Below are positions 1-6,824 of a stretch of DNA of 7,392 nucleotides, one piece after another. The notes beneath the pieces are model-generated. The model did not search any database and was not told where the DNA came from. It worked only from the letters and a program-made list of their open reading frames with translations. The position numbers and the translations under genes are program-made. How positions within the stretch are numbered: position 1 is the stretch's first letter; each line of letters starts with the position of its first letter. Source of the stretch: an uncultured Gammaproteobacteria bacterium (GTDB taxonomy: Bacteria > Pseudomonadota > Gammaproteobacteria > Pseudomonadales > Litorivicinaceae); the NCBI GenBank assembly GCA_913062835.1, contig CAJXXD010000037.1, positions 1 through 7,392 on the forward strand, written 5' to 3'.

Positions 1-1
1 C

Positions 2-1003
2 GCCCCCATTGACGAGCGTCCAGTCGAGCCGGCCACGAGCTTTACCGCGCCCGCTGAACCTGTCCCTGCTGAGCCCGAAGAGCCTGTCGCGACCCAAGCA
101 GACGGACCGCTCGAAGATCAACCGTTGGTCATCGATATCTCCACCCTGTTTGATGAGGACGGCTTAGGGACCCTCAGTGTGCAATGGCAGGCGCAAACGG
201 CATCCGGCAGCTGGCAGAGTATCGACGGCGCCGTGTCCCAATCCTTCACACCACGCCAGGTCCATGTGGGTCAATCGCTCCGTGTGGTGATTCAGTACGT
301 AGATGGGCAGGGCACCTTGGAAGTGATTGAAACCGCACCGACCGGCCCTGTTCGTAACGTCAATGACCTACCACAAGGGTTGCCTCGTATCAGCGGTTCA
401 CTGATCGAAGACAGCACGCTCCGTATTGAAATCGCCGGGATATCCGACGAAGACGGCCTCGGCCCCTTCCAGTATCAATGGGAGCGTTCGGTGGATGGGA
501 TGAATTGGGCGCCCTTTAATAAAAATGGGGGCAATCCCGCGTTGTTGCGTCTCGACCAACCTGAAGTGGGCTACGCTTACCGAGCCAGTTTGACCTATGT
601 CGATGCATTCGGAACCCGTGAGACACTCATGACCGCAGCCACCAATGTGGTGCAAAACTTAGACGACCCAGTCGAGGGCCAAGTGGTCATCGATGGCATT
701 GCACGTAAAGGCGAACAACTGACCGTATCCACCGACAACCTTCGTGACGAAGACGGCATTGCCAATGTCCGCACCACCTGGGAGTCGTCGGAAAATGGCC
801 GTGTATGGACGGCGATCTCTGAATCCGCCGGCAATGGGCTGGTCCTCAATGCGGGCCAAGTGAATCGTTTGGTCCGCGCGCGTGCCGTGGTGGTCGATAA
901 CTTTGGCGCAGAGACCACCCTCTTCAGTCAGCCCACCGCCCTGGTGCAGAACGTGAATTCGCGCCCACGCGGTGTGATTCGAATCTTAGCAACCGGCGAG
1001 TAA
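2..1003 (+). CDS. Tandem Ig/cadherin-like repeat protein, 3' part only
   Basis: The frame is open from the window edge (first full codon at 2) to TAA at 1001-1003, so 333 C-terminal residues are visible and the true start lies upstream. A TTG at 125 could be read as a start, but the same frame encodes sensible protein before it, so I do not use it. Residues 1-40 form a Pro/Glu/Ala-rich linker with EPV/AEP runs. Three units of about 100 residues follow. Each has a DEDG(L/I) turn (residues 51, 149, 249), a conserved Trp in a QWQ, QWE or TWE motif (62, 160, 260), and in the first two a YVDxxGTxE strand. They end in NVND, NLDD and NVNS hinges (119, 219, 318). This pattern is typical of Ca-binding Ig/cadherin-like repeats in large bacterial secreted or surface proteins. 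No membrane segment, RTX nonapeptide or sorting signal is visible at the C-terminus. Adhesin or matrix protein is only inference. It is convergent with mutL with no spacer. Confidence 0.85.
   Translation, partial: APIDERPVEPATSFTAPAEPVPAEPEEPVATQADGPLEDQPLVIDISTLFDEDGLGTLSVQWQAQTASGSWQSIDGAVSQSFTPRQVHVGQSLRVVIQYVDGQGTLEVIETAPTGPVRNVNDLPQGLPRISGSLIEDSTLRIEIAGISDEDGLGPFQYQWERSVDGMNWAPFNKNGGNPALLRLDQPEVGYAYRASLTYVDAFGTRETLMTAATNVVQNLDDPVEGQVVIDGIARKGEQLTVSTDNLRDEDGIANVRTTWESSENGRVWTAISESAGNGLVLNAGQVNRLVRARAVVVDNFGAETTLFSQPTALVQNVNSRPRGVIRILATGE
113..1000 (+). repeat. Tandem protein repeats, three units of ~98-100 codons
   Basis: The DEDG codons fall at 152, 446 and 746, giving periods of 294 and 300 nt. 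Conserved Trp codons and the Asn-Val-Asn-Asp-type hinges repeat with the same spacing. The units are divergent at the DNA level apart from short matches such as gacgaagacggc at 446 and 746, so the array is old or under diversifying drift rather than a fresh duplication. Residues after the last hinge (from about 322) resemble the start of another unit before the stop. Confidence 0.75.
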
Positions 1004-2812
1004 TCAGCGACCGCGTAAAAACAGCCGGTCGAGTTCGTGAAGACTCATGGACGTCCAAGTGGGGCGTCCATGGTTACACTGGCCCGCTCGCTCTGTGGCC
1101 TCAATGTCCCGAAGCAACGCGTTCATCTCGGTAATCGTCAGATGGCGATTGGCGCGCACTGACCCATGGCATGCCATGGTGGAGAGCAGCTGATCCCGCG
1201 CCGCCACAATGCGATCGGATACCCCAAGCTCTGCTAGATCACTGAGCACATCGCGCACTAAATCAGCATGATTGGCCTGAGATAAAATAGCCGGCACCTG
1301 ATCAATCCGGATACTTTCTGGGCCGGTTCGGTGCACCGACAATCCAAACTCAGAAAATAAAGGATCCGCCTCTTCGACCAGTGCCGCTTCACGATCACTC
1401 ACATGCAGCGACAGAGGAATCAATAATGGCTGACTGACCAGCTTTTTCGCATCCATCGCCGCCTTTAATGCCTCATAGGTAATCCGTTCATGAGCGGCAT
1501 GCATATCCACCACCACTAAACCCTGCGCACTCTGGGACAAAATGTAGATACCGTGCAGCTGCGCGATGGCATATCCCAAAGGAGGCACTTCGCCCGTTGA
1601 TTCATGGGCGATGACCGGATCGACCACATTGGGCCGCTCAACTCCTGACTCAACCGTGGGCGGTTGCATAAGGGCCGCTAAGACGTCGGAACCACCGCGG
1701 TCTTGTCGCGCACCCAACCCGAGAGAAGTTTGCCACTGGGGGGCTTCCTCAGCCGCGCTAATTTCGCTCGAGGTGTGAGTCATCCCCTGAGGCTCAGCCG
1801 GTCTCACATCGGCCAAGGCGCGGCTCGCCGCTTTGAGTAAAAAATCGAAAATCAGTCGGCTGTCCCTAAATCGCACCTCATGTTTGGTGGGATGCACATT
1901 GACATCCACTTGAGCGGGATCGAGCGAAAGATAGAGCAGGTAACAGGGATGACGCCCATGGAATAATACGTCCCGATACGCTTGTCTGAGTGCAGCTGAA
2001 ATCAGTTTGTCGCGCACAATCCGGCCGTTAACAAACACGTATTGGCAATCCGCTTGCGCGCGATTATAGGTCGGCTGACAGACCCAACCGCTGACCGACA
2101 GTCCGATCGCGTCCACCGCCACAGGCACTGCTGCCTCCATAAAGTCACGGCCTAACAGGGTCCGCACTCGCTCCAGTTTCGCGGGGTCACTGGTCGCTGC
2201 TGGCAATTGACGCGTGACCCGACCCTGATGTGCCAACCGAAACCCGACGTCAAACCGCGCCAGTGCTTGACGGACCAACACGGTATCGAGGTGTGAGAAT
2301 TCGGTTTTTTCCGTTTTCAAAAACTTCCGCCGAGCCGGCGTATTGAAGAACAGATCACGGACATCCACGGTCGTACCGCGAGGGTGAGCGGCTGCGCCCA
2401 CCACGGGCCGCATATCCCGGCCTTCAACTGACACTTGAGCCGCCGCCGCGCCCTCGGTCGCCGAAATCAAATCCAACCGAGACACCGAGGCAATCGAGGC
2501 CAAGGCTTCTCCCCGGAAGCCCAAAGTGGCTACCGCCTCAAGGTCATCCAAATCATGAATCTTACTGGTCGCATGGCGCGATAACGCGAGGGGGAGCTGC
2601 TCGGCCTCTATACCGACCCCATCGTCTCGTACGCGAATGCGTGCAATGCCACCCGCTTCAACCTCCACATCAATCTGCGAGGCTCCTGCATCAAGTGCAT
2701 TTTCGATCAACTCTTTTAAGACGCTGGCAGGACGTTCAACCACCTCTCCTGCGGCGATCTGATTGGCTAGCCGGGGTGATAAGACCTCAATCGAAGCTGC
2801 CTTAGATTTCAT
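1004..2812 (-). CDS. mutL: DNA mismatch repair protein MutL (endonuclease type)
   Basis: This 602-residue protein couples MutS mismatch recognition to strand removal. The N-terminal GHKL ATPase shows [12 protein letters not shown] (33-44; catalytic E34, Mg-binding N38), DDGVGI (63-68), SRHATSKI (78-85) and GFRGEAL (98-104). The transducer domain follows to about residue 330. A variable linker covers about 335-405, and the C-terminal dimerisation domain runs from about 410. That domain contains [12 protein letters not shown] (436-447), fitting the D-x-H-A-x2-E-x4-E metal site, plus ACHGSVR (547-553) and CNHGRP (579-584). These mark a MutL with its own nicking activity, unlike E. coli MutL, which depends on MutH. 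The LFLRGR ending is like that of Pseudomonas, so the 3' end is complete. The ATG at 2812-2810 lies inside the upstream HD gene (11-nt overlap) and has no clear Shine-Dalgarno, which suggests translational coupling. miaA, the usual next gene, is absent here. Confidence 0.98.
   Translation of the reverse strand: MKSKAASIEVLSPRLANQIAAGEVVERPASVLKELIENALDAGASQIDVEVEAGGIARIRVRDDGVGIEAEQLPLALSRHATSKIHDLDDLEAVATLGFRGEALASIASVSRLDLISATEGAAAAQVSVEGRDMRPVVGAAAHPRGTTVDVRDLFFNTPARRKFLKTEKTEFSHLDTVLVRQALARFDVGFRLAHQGRVTRQLPAATSDPAKLERVRTLLGRDFMEAAVPVAVDAIGLSVSGWVCQPTYNRAQADCQYVFVNGRIVRDKLISAALRQAYRDVLFHGRHPCYLLYLSLDPAQVDVNVHPTKHEVRFRDSRLIFDFLLKAASRALADVRPAEPQGMTHTSSEISAAEEAPQWQTSLGLGARQDRGGSDVLAALMQPPTVESGVERPNVVDPVIAHESTGEVPPLGYAIAQLHGIYILSQSAQGLVVVDMHAAHERITYEALKAAMDAKKLVSQPLLIPLSLHVSDREAALVEEADPLFSEFGLSVHRTGPESIRIDQVPAILSQANHADLVRDVLSDLAELGVSDRIVAARDQLLSTMACHGSVRANRHLTITEMNALLRDIEATERAGQCNHGRPTWTSMSLHELDRLFLRGR
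1046..1072. repeat. 8-bp inverted repeat inside the 3' end of mutL
   Basis: catggacg (1046-1053) and cgtccatg (1065-1072) are perfect reverse complements around an 11-nt loop. The element lies about 45 nt beyond the stop of the plus-strand repeat gene and within the mutL codons for HGRPTWTSM. No T-tract follows on either strand, so it is not a classical intrinsic terminator. Conserved protein sequence could explain it by chance. Confidence 0.3.
1164..1179. repeat. Perfect 16-bp palindrome within mutL
   Basis: The sequence ccatggcatgccatgg equals its own reverse complement. On the minus strand it encodes part of the TMACHG stretch of the MutL C-terminal metal-binding motif. It may simply result from Met-Ala-Cys-His codons, which favour this symmetry. 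No other copy was noticed in the window. Confidence 0.4.
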
Positions 2813-3389
2813 CGATTTGCACGTGTGTCAGACTCATGACCGCTTCTCGCACCTCATGCGCACGCGACCAGTTTCCGTCAGGATACTCCGCTTGCGCTTT
2901 CATCAATAAGGCCTCAAAGGCAGCGGTCCGTTCTTTCTCAATCACCTCTGCAACCGGTCCTTTGCCTTCTTGCTTAATCACGACCATGGCATCGAGGATG
3001 TCAGAGAGTTTGACGCAGTAATACACATGCGGCCGATGTTGGGTCGCCTGATGCTCACGCTCCGCGGCATCGGGACAAATAGATGCCTCAAGCTTATCAA
3101 TCGGCGACTCACCCGGTGGAAAGACCTTTTTCAATTCCCGCTTGATCGGGGAGGGCATATCCCCAGTGACCACCTCGGAAAGATCATGCATCAGAGCCAA
3201 TTCGTACAAAAGCACCTGGTCTTCAGCCGACATATCGGGCAACACGCGCGACGCGATCTCACGTGCATACAGGGCCACCAAACAGGAATGTTCAGCCACC
3301 GACGGATAGCGATGGCAATTCACTGAATGCCATCGAGTGACGGTACCGGCAAATGGAAGATTTCGAATATCAAACGACAGAGGTTTCAT
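2802..3389 (-). CDS. yfbR: HD-domain 5'-deoxynucleotidase, YfbR family
   Basis: This 195-residue protein has the layout of E. coli YfbR (about 199 aa), which removes the phosphate from deoxynucleoside 5'-monophosphates with a divalent metal. Visible hallmarks are RW (19-20), the metal-ligand His in AEHS (H34), the HD pair in [15 protein letters not shown] (H68, D69, with E72 and D77) and the C-terminal metal Asp in KLSD (D130). Family membership is well supported. The exact substrate is inferred, because related HD hydrolases accept other nucleotides. The ATG at 3389-3387 starts 9 nt after the amiB stop, and an AGGA ribosome-binding site overlaps that TAG stop. The gene's own stop lies 11 nt inside mutL. 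It therefore sits within the tsaE-amiB-mutL operon, where E. coli has no gene. A role in nucleotide-pool balance beside mismatch repair is only a hypothesis. Confidence 0.88.
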   Translation of the reverse strand: MKPLSFDIRNLPFAGTVTRWHSVNCHRYPSVAEHSCLVALYAREIASRVLPDMSAEDQVLLYELALMHDLSEVVTGDMPSPIKRELKKVFPPGESPIDKLEASICPDAAEREHQATQHRPHVYYCVKLSDILDAMVVIKQEGKGPVAEVIEKERTAAFEALLMKAQAEYPDGNWSRAHEVREAVMSLTHVQIDEI

Positions 3390-3404
3390 CTCGGTATCCT
3401 ACCG
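3390..3404 (-). promoter_or_regulatory. Ribosome-binding site of the HD gene overlapping the amiB stop
   Basis: Read on the minus strand, the junction is gcggtaggataccgag followed by ATG. The TAG that ends amiB contributes to the AGGA Shine-Dalgarno, placed about 7 nt before the HD-gene start. Terminating ribosomes on amiB would cover this site, so translation of the two genes is probably linked. This site also supports the chosen HD-gene start. Confidence 0.6.
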
Positions 3405-4721
3405 CGGTGCCACTGGCACCTCTAGGGTCTGACCCAGACGAATTACATCGCTATCCAATCCATTAAATTCTTTCAGCGCCTGAACTGACAAACCGTACCG
3501 AGCGGCAATCAAAGACAAGCTGTCACCCCGTTTGACCTCGACCGTCACTTGGCTTCCTATGTTTTGTTTGCGCCAAGCCACGTAGGTGTTGGCCGGTGGG
3601 TTTCGTTCAAAGTAACCCGTAATCCCGCGGAATATAGCCTCGGCAATCTTCTCTTGCTCTCGCGCATTGGAGAGCCTCTCAGCATCAGACCGGTTGGATA
3701 AGAAACCTGTCTCAACCAATAACGAGGGCATATCCGGATTTCTCAACACCACAAAGTTGGCCAGGCCCAAGGATTTTTTATGCACACGCCCAACACGGCG
3801 AAACTCATTTAATAACCCTTCGCCGGCTTGCTTTGAGATCCGAATTGCAGAATCCATCGACATGTTCAAAAGCACCTGGCGCGTGTCATCGTCGACGTCA
3901 CCGAGATCTACCCCACCGGCCAAATCCTCCGCATTCTCGGTATTTTGCAGCCACTTAGACAATTCGGAATTAGCCCCTCGAAGCGACAAGGCAAACACCC
4001 CAAAGCCGCGTACATTTCGGTTTTTAGGAAAACTATCGGCGTGGATCGAGACGAAAAAGTCTGCCCCGGCTTCGCGCGCTTTTCGAGGCCGATCGGAGAG
4101 TTTGATAAACCGATCGTCACTTCGAGTCAGTATGGCTCGGTAGCCCGGTTCATTCTGAAACCGACGAGCGATTCGCTTCGAAATCTCGAGCACTACCTCT
4201 TTTTCAACCACCCCATAACTCGAGGCGCCCGGGTCTTTTCCACCATGTCCTGGATCGACGGCAATGACAATGTCGCGCTTTTGCACCGGGGGTTCAGGCG
4301 TATCCGTCACCGGCACATCACGCACTTGCGCCTCACCCGCCACATAGCCAATGACATCGACGACCAGCCGTGCAGCCACGCCGCCTGTGGGATCAAGCGC
4401 AAACACGTTGGTTCGATAATCGCCGGTTAGGTCAAAAACCAATCGCGTACCGCCGTCTCGTGAAGAGCTTCTGACGCGACTGATCCGTGAATCGTTGGCA
4501 ATTCGAATTTGTTCGGCCGTTTGTGGATTTAAGTTTCGGACATCGACCACCAACCGTTCGGGGTTATCGAGATCGAAGTAGCTGAATGTGGGCGGACCTG
4601 AGAACTCGAGGACAACACGTGAACTGTCTTGGGTCACCGACCCCCGGACTGTCTCCAAGCCAATCGCCCAACCCAGGCTTGGCAGGGCACAGAGGATCCA
4701 AAAAAAGGCAAGTTGTCTCAT
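3399..4721 (-). CDS. amiB: Periplasmic N-acetylmuramoyl-L-alanine amidase AmiB
   Basis: AmiB cleaves the bond between muramic acid and the stem peptide to separate daughter cells. The 440-residue protein has a Sec signal peptide (1-19, probable cleavage after GWA), an AMIN domain (about 20-130), an Amidase_3 zinc domain (about 151-370) and a C-terminal LysM domain (about 393-437). Zinc ligands are H159 (DPGHGG), E173 (EKEVVL) and H227 (SIHAD). The catalytic Glu is E337 (LVETGFLSN). Residues about 245-300 form the insertion that in AmiB/AmiC proteins carries the self-inhibitory helix relieved by EnvC or NlpD, so activator control is expected. The LysM favours AmiB over AmiC. I chose the ATG at 4721-4719: it places the signal peptide at the N-terminus, forms an ATGA overlap with tsaE, and has AAGGTG upstream. 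A GTG 30 codons earlier would bury the signal peptide. Confidence 0.96.
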   Translation of the reverse strand: MRQLAFFWILCALPSLGWAIGLETVRGSVTQDSSRVVLEFSGPPTFSYFDLDNPERLVVDVRNLNPQTAEQIRIANDSRISRVRSSSRDGGTRLVFDLTGDYRTNVFALDPTGGVAARLVVDVIGYVAGEAQVRDVPVTDTPEPPVQKRDIVIAVDPGHGGKDPGASSYGVVEKEVVLEISKRIARRFQNEPGYRAILTRSDDRFIKLSDRPRKAREAGADFFVSIHADSFPKNRNVRGFGVFALSLRGANSELSKWLQNTENAEDLAGGVDLGDVDDDTRQVLLNMSMDSAIRISKQAGEGLLNEFRRVGRVHKKSLGLANFVVLRNPDMPSLLVETGFLSNRSDAERLSNAREQEKIAEAIFRGITGYFERNPPANTYVAWRKQNIGSQVTVEVKRGDSLSLIAARYGLSVQALKEFNGLDSDVIRLGQTLEVPVAPR

Positions 4722-5185
4722 GCGGCGCTTGGCACCTTGAGTTCGTCGAGCCAGCGCTGGCCCTTTTTCGTTTGCGCACTCATCACGCACAGACGACCCA
4801 CGTCGTGCCACATCAAATGCACATCCAAGTCAGCCGTTGGCAACAACGGACCCGCCCGTTCGGGCCACTCAATCAGAAGCCCTTGATGATCCAGCAGATC
4901 ACGAAACCCAAAGTACTCAAGTTCTTCAGGGTCTTCTAAGCGATAAAGATCCATATGGGATACGGTTAACTTTTTACTGATCGGGTAGGTCTCACACAGG
5001 GTGTAGGTCGGGGAGGGAACGGCATCTGTGACACCGAGTTTTTTCAAAAAGGCCCGCGCCAAATGGCTTTTTCCGGCGCCTAGGTGGCCGGTTAAGGTCA
5101 CCAAGAAAGGCGACTTTGGACAGCTTTTTGCCAGTGCTTTACCGAGCTTACGGGTCATCGCTTCGTCGACCAACTCAATGCGCAT
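4718..5185 (-). CDS. tsaE: tRNA t6A37 synthesis ATPase TsaE
   Basis: TsaE is the cytoplasmic ATPase that drives the TsaB-TsaD complex, which puts threonylcarbamoyl on A37 of ANN-decoding tRNAs. The 155-residue protein has the Walker A loop GHLGAGKS (33-40, Lys39), the family motif SPTYTL (58-63), HMDLYRLEDPEELE with Asp79 (77-90), and the IEWPE segment (105-109), all matching E. coli TsaE in order and length. I start it at the ATG at 5185-5183, which gives MRIELVDEA. A TTG 21 codons upstream would overlap the queG start. It is the first gene of the tsaE-amiB-yfbR-mutL operon. In E. coli nnr precedes tsaE and is missing here. A clear Shine-Dalgarno is not visible, so the start is a little uncertain. 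Confidence 0.96.
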   Translation of the reverse strand: MRIELVDEAMTRKLGKALAKSCPKSPFLVTLTGHLGAGKSHLARAFLKKLGVTDAVPSPTYTLCETYPISKKLTVSHMDLYRLEDPEELEYFGFRDLLDHQGLLIEWPERAGPLLPTADLDVHLMWHDVGRLCVMSAQTKKGQRWLDELKVPSAA

Positions 5186-5227
5186 CTGTGGGTTCCGCTT
5201 TATTACGACTCTGTTAGTGTACAGGTC
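5186..5227. promoter_or_regulatory. 42-nt divergent tsaE/queG intergenic region, putative promoters
   Basis: This is the only intergenic stretch between divergent genes, so both leftward (tsaE operon) and rightward (queG) transcription should start here or inside the neighbouring reading frames. Candidate -10 boxes, each 4 of 6 to TATAAT, are TATTAC on the plus strand (5201-5206) and TACACT on the minus strand (5221-5216). I find no convincing -35 partner for either. A six-base palindrome tgtaca lies at 5218-5223. Leaders would be very short, about 15-25 nt, with no room for a riboswitch. Box assignment is tentative. Confidence 0.35.
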
Positions 5228-6316
5228 ATGGAGACCTCTTGGCACCAATCAGCTGAAATCCTGCAGGCGCTGACCGATGAAGCCCAACGATTAGGATTTG
5301 CACGCATCGGTGTGACCGACACCGATGTCACTGCTCACAGCCCCTTTCTACAGCAATGGCTTGATGAAGGGCTTCACGGCTCAATGGGTTGGATGGAGAC
5401 GCATCAACCCCTTCGGGAAGACCCTAAAGCCCTAGTACCAGGGACCCAGCGGGTTATTTCAGTCAGCCTCGACTACCGACCGACCGCAGGCGACGAATGG
5501 GCGGTTCTTAAGCGCCCTGAAAAAGCCTACATCTCACGGTATGCCCTCGGTCGGGACTATCACAAGCTGTTTAGAAAACGACTCAATCAGTTGGCCAGTT
5601 GGCTCACCGAACGGGTCGGCCCTCACGGTTATCGGGTGTTCAGTGACTCCGCGCCTATTATGGAAAAGCACCTCGCTGAAAAGGCCGGTCTCGGTTGGAT
5701 CGGTAAACACACCCTCCTGCTGTCGCGCGATGGAGGCAGTTGGTTTTTCTTAGGCGAGCTGTTCACTGACTGTCCGCTACCCCTCACTGAGACCCAAGAA
5801 ACACCTCGGTGTGGGTCCTGCACAGCCTGTTTGGACATATGCCCCACTGAGGCCTTTGTGGCGCCTTATCGGCTCGACGCCCGCCGCTGTATTTCGTACT
5901 TGACCATCGAGCACAAAGGAGAGATTCCTGAGCCACTGAGAGCACCCATGGGCAACCGAGTGTTTGGATGCGACGATTGCCAGTTGGTGTGTCCCTGGAA
6001 TCGATACACGCGGACAGGCGATCCTGCTTTCCTGCCACGCCATGGGCTTGAGGACATCGATCTCGAGACCCTTTTCCGTTGGGACGAGGCGACCTTCTTG
6101 ACCCTCACCGAGGGCAGCCCCATTCGCCGAGCAGGGTATGTGAAATTTTTGGAGAATGTGGCCATTGGGCTTGGCAACGGACCGGTCACCGAGTCAGCGA
6201 TGTCAGCGCTGGCGGCTCGCTTGGGGCAACATGGGGACGTCTTGGATGCCCACATTCAATGGGCGCTCAACACCCTTAAGAATCGAGCGAAAGAAACGCC
6301 GTCCGATAGTGTTTGA
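5228..6316 (+). CDS. queG: Epoxyqueuosine reductase QueG
   Basis: QueG performs the last step of queuosine synthesis in tRNA, reducing epoxyqueuosine to queuosine with cobalamin and two [4Fe-4S] clusters. The 362-residue protein follows E. coli QueG closely. It has the N-terminal [11 protein letters not shown] (23-33) and [11 protein letters not shown] (103-113). The [18 protein letters not shown] stretch (140-157) includes D140, the position of the proposed catalytic acid. The ferredoxin-like cysteines are C195, C198, C201, C205 and C248, C251, C255, with C221 in [11 protein letters not shown]. The C-terminal [22 protein letters not shown] (296-317) looks like the tRNA-binding HEAT-like part. 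The ATG at 5228 is the first usable start, though only AGG lies just before it, so initiation may be weak. The last 41 nt overlap the orn 3' end in antisense. The host is expected to make or import B12. Confidence 0.97.
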   Translation: METSWHQSAEILQALTDEAQRLGFARIGVTDTDVTAHSPFLQQWLDEGLHGSMGWMETHQPLREDPKALVPGTQRVISVSLDYRPTAGDEWAVLKRPEKAYISRYALGRDYHKLFRKRLNQLASWLTERVGPHGYRVFSDSAPIMEKHLAEKAGLGWIGKHTLLLSRDGGSWFFLGELFTDCPLPLTETQETPRCGSCTACLDICPTEAFVAPYRLDARRCISYLTIEHKGEIPEPLRAPMGNRVFGCDDCQLVCPWNRYTRTGDPAFLPRHGLEDIDLETLFRWDEATFLTLTEGSPIRRAGYVKFLENVAIGLGNGPVTESAMSALAARLGQHGDVLDAHIQWALNTLKNRAKETPSDSV

Positions 6317-6317
6317 G
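6266..6317. repeat. Imperfect inverted repeat flanking the queG/orn 3' overlap
   Basis: ctcaacac (6266-6273) can pair with gtgtttgag (6309-6317) with one bulged base around a 35-nt loop. The arms bracket the 41-nt overlap of the convergent queG and orn ends. There is no T-tract and the loop is long, so use as a bidirectional terminator is speculative. Confidence 0.2.
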
Positions 6318-6824
6318 TTCGTTGATGGACTCGTGCACATCGGCCAGTGCCAAATGAGTCCCTGACTTCGTGATGCCTTTGAGCACATCCGGTTTCCAGC
6401 GCTTAGCCAGTTCTTTGAGGGTCGAAACATCTAAGTTTCGGTAGTGGAAAAATGCTTCCAGAGTGGGCATATAACGGGCCAAAAACCGACGATCTTGGCA
6501 AATGGAGTTACCGCACATCGGTGACGTCTTCGGCGCCACATATTCCGCCAAAAATGCCAGCGTCTCGGCCTCCGCCATGGCTTCGGTCACATTCGAGGCA
6601 CGCACTCGCTCAGTCAGTCCGGAGCGACCGTGTTGCTCGGTGTTCCAAGCATCCATGCCATCCAATAGAGTGCCAGGCTGAGAGACAGCAAACACCGGAC
6701 CCTCGGCAAGCACATTTAAGTCTTTGTCAGTGACGACCGTGGCAATTTCGATAATTCGATCCTGCTCCGGCGACAACCCGGTCATTTCCAAATCAATCCA
6801 AATCAGATTGTGTGGATCTTTCAT
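6276..6824 (-). CDS. orn: Oligoribonuclease Orn
   Basis: Orn is the DEDDh 3'-5' exonuclease that clears very short RNAs, including pGpG from cyclic-di-GMP breakdown. The 182-residue protein is the usual length (181 in E. coli). It keeps all catalytic residues, each one position earlier than in E. coli: D11 and E13 in [10 protein letters not shown]111 in [12 protein letters not shown]157 in [14 protein letters not shown], and D162. I chose the ATG at 6824-6822, preceded by GGGAG five bases upstream, which aligns with the family N-terminus and forms an ATGA overlap with the epmA stop. A longer start eight codons earlier is less likely. It is the second gene of an epmA-orn unit, and its 3' end overlaps queG. 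The tRNA-Gly genes found between orn and queG in E. coli are absent. Confidence 0.98.
   Translation of the reverse strand: MKDPHNLIWIDLEMTGLSPEQDRIIEIATVVTDKDLNVLAEGPVFAVSQPGTLLDGMDAWNTEQHGRSGLTERVRASNVTEAMAEAETLAFLAEYVAPKTSPMCGNSICQDRRFLARYMPTLEAFFHYRNLDVSTLKELAKRWKPDVLKGITKSGTHLALADVHESINELKHYRTAFLSLDS

Noticed and set aside
125..127. TTG as the start of the repeat protein
   Set aside because: The same frame is open to the window edge and encodes a plausible Pro/Glu-rich linker before it, and no ribosome-binding site is visible.
595..918. Minus-strand open frame of 107 codons opposite the repeat gene
   Set aside because: It is antisense to the periodic repeat-coding sequence, whose frame shows clear protein conservation between units. 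The antisense translation is low-complexity and unrecognisable.
2970..3326. Plus-strand open frame of 118 codons opposite the HD gene
   Set aside because: It is a shadow of a gene with all family motifs, with no domain or start signal of its own.
3667..4430. Long plus-strand open frames (158 and 161 codons) opposite amiB
   Set aside because: They lie antisense to a clearly coding amidase with intact catalytic motifs. Their translations show no recognisable domain, and they lack credible ribosome-binding sites.
4722..4811. N-terminal extension of AmiB from a GTG start
   Set aside because: It would place about 30 charged residues before the signal peptide and overlap tsaE by 94 nt. The ATG at 4721 has a ribosome-binding site and ATGA coupling.
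4586..4939. Plus-strand open frame of 117 codons spanning the amiB/tsaE junction
   Set aside because: It is antisense to the AmiB signal peptide and the TsaE C-terminus, with no recognisable protein features.
6276..6316. A tRNA-Gly cluster between orn and queG, as in E. coli
   Set aside because: The two genes overlap, leaving no space, and no cloverleaf or T-loop GTTCGA-type sequence in a suitable context was found.
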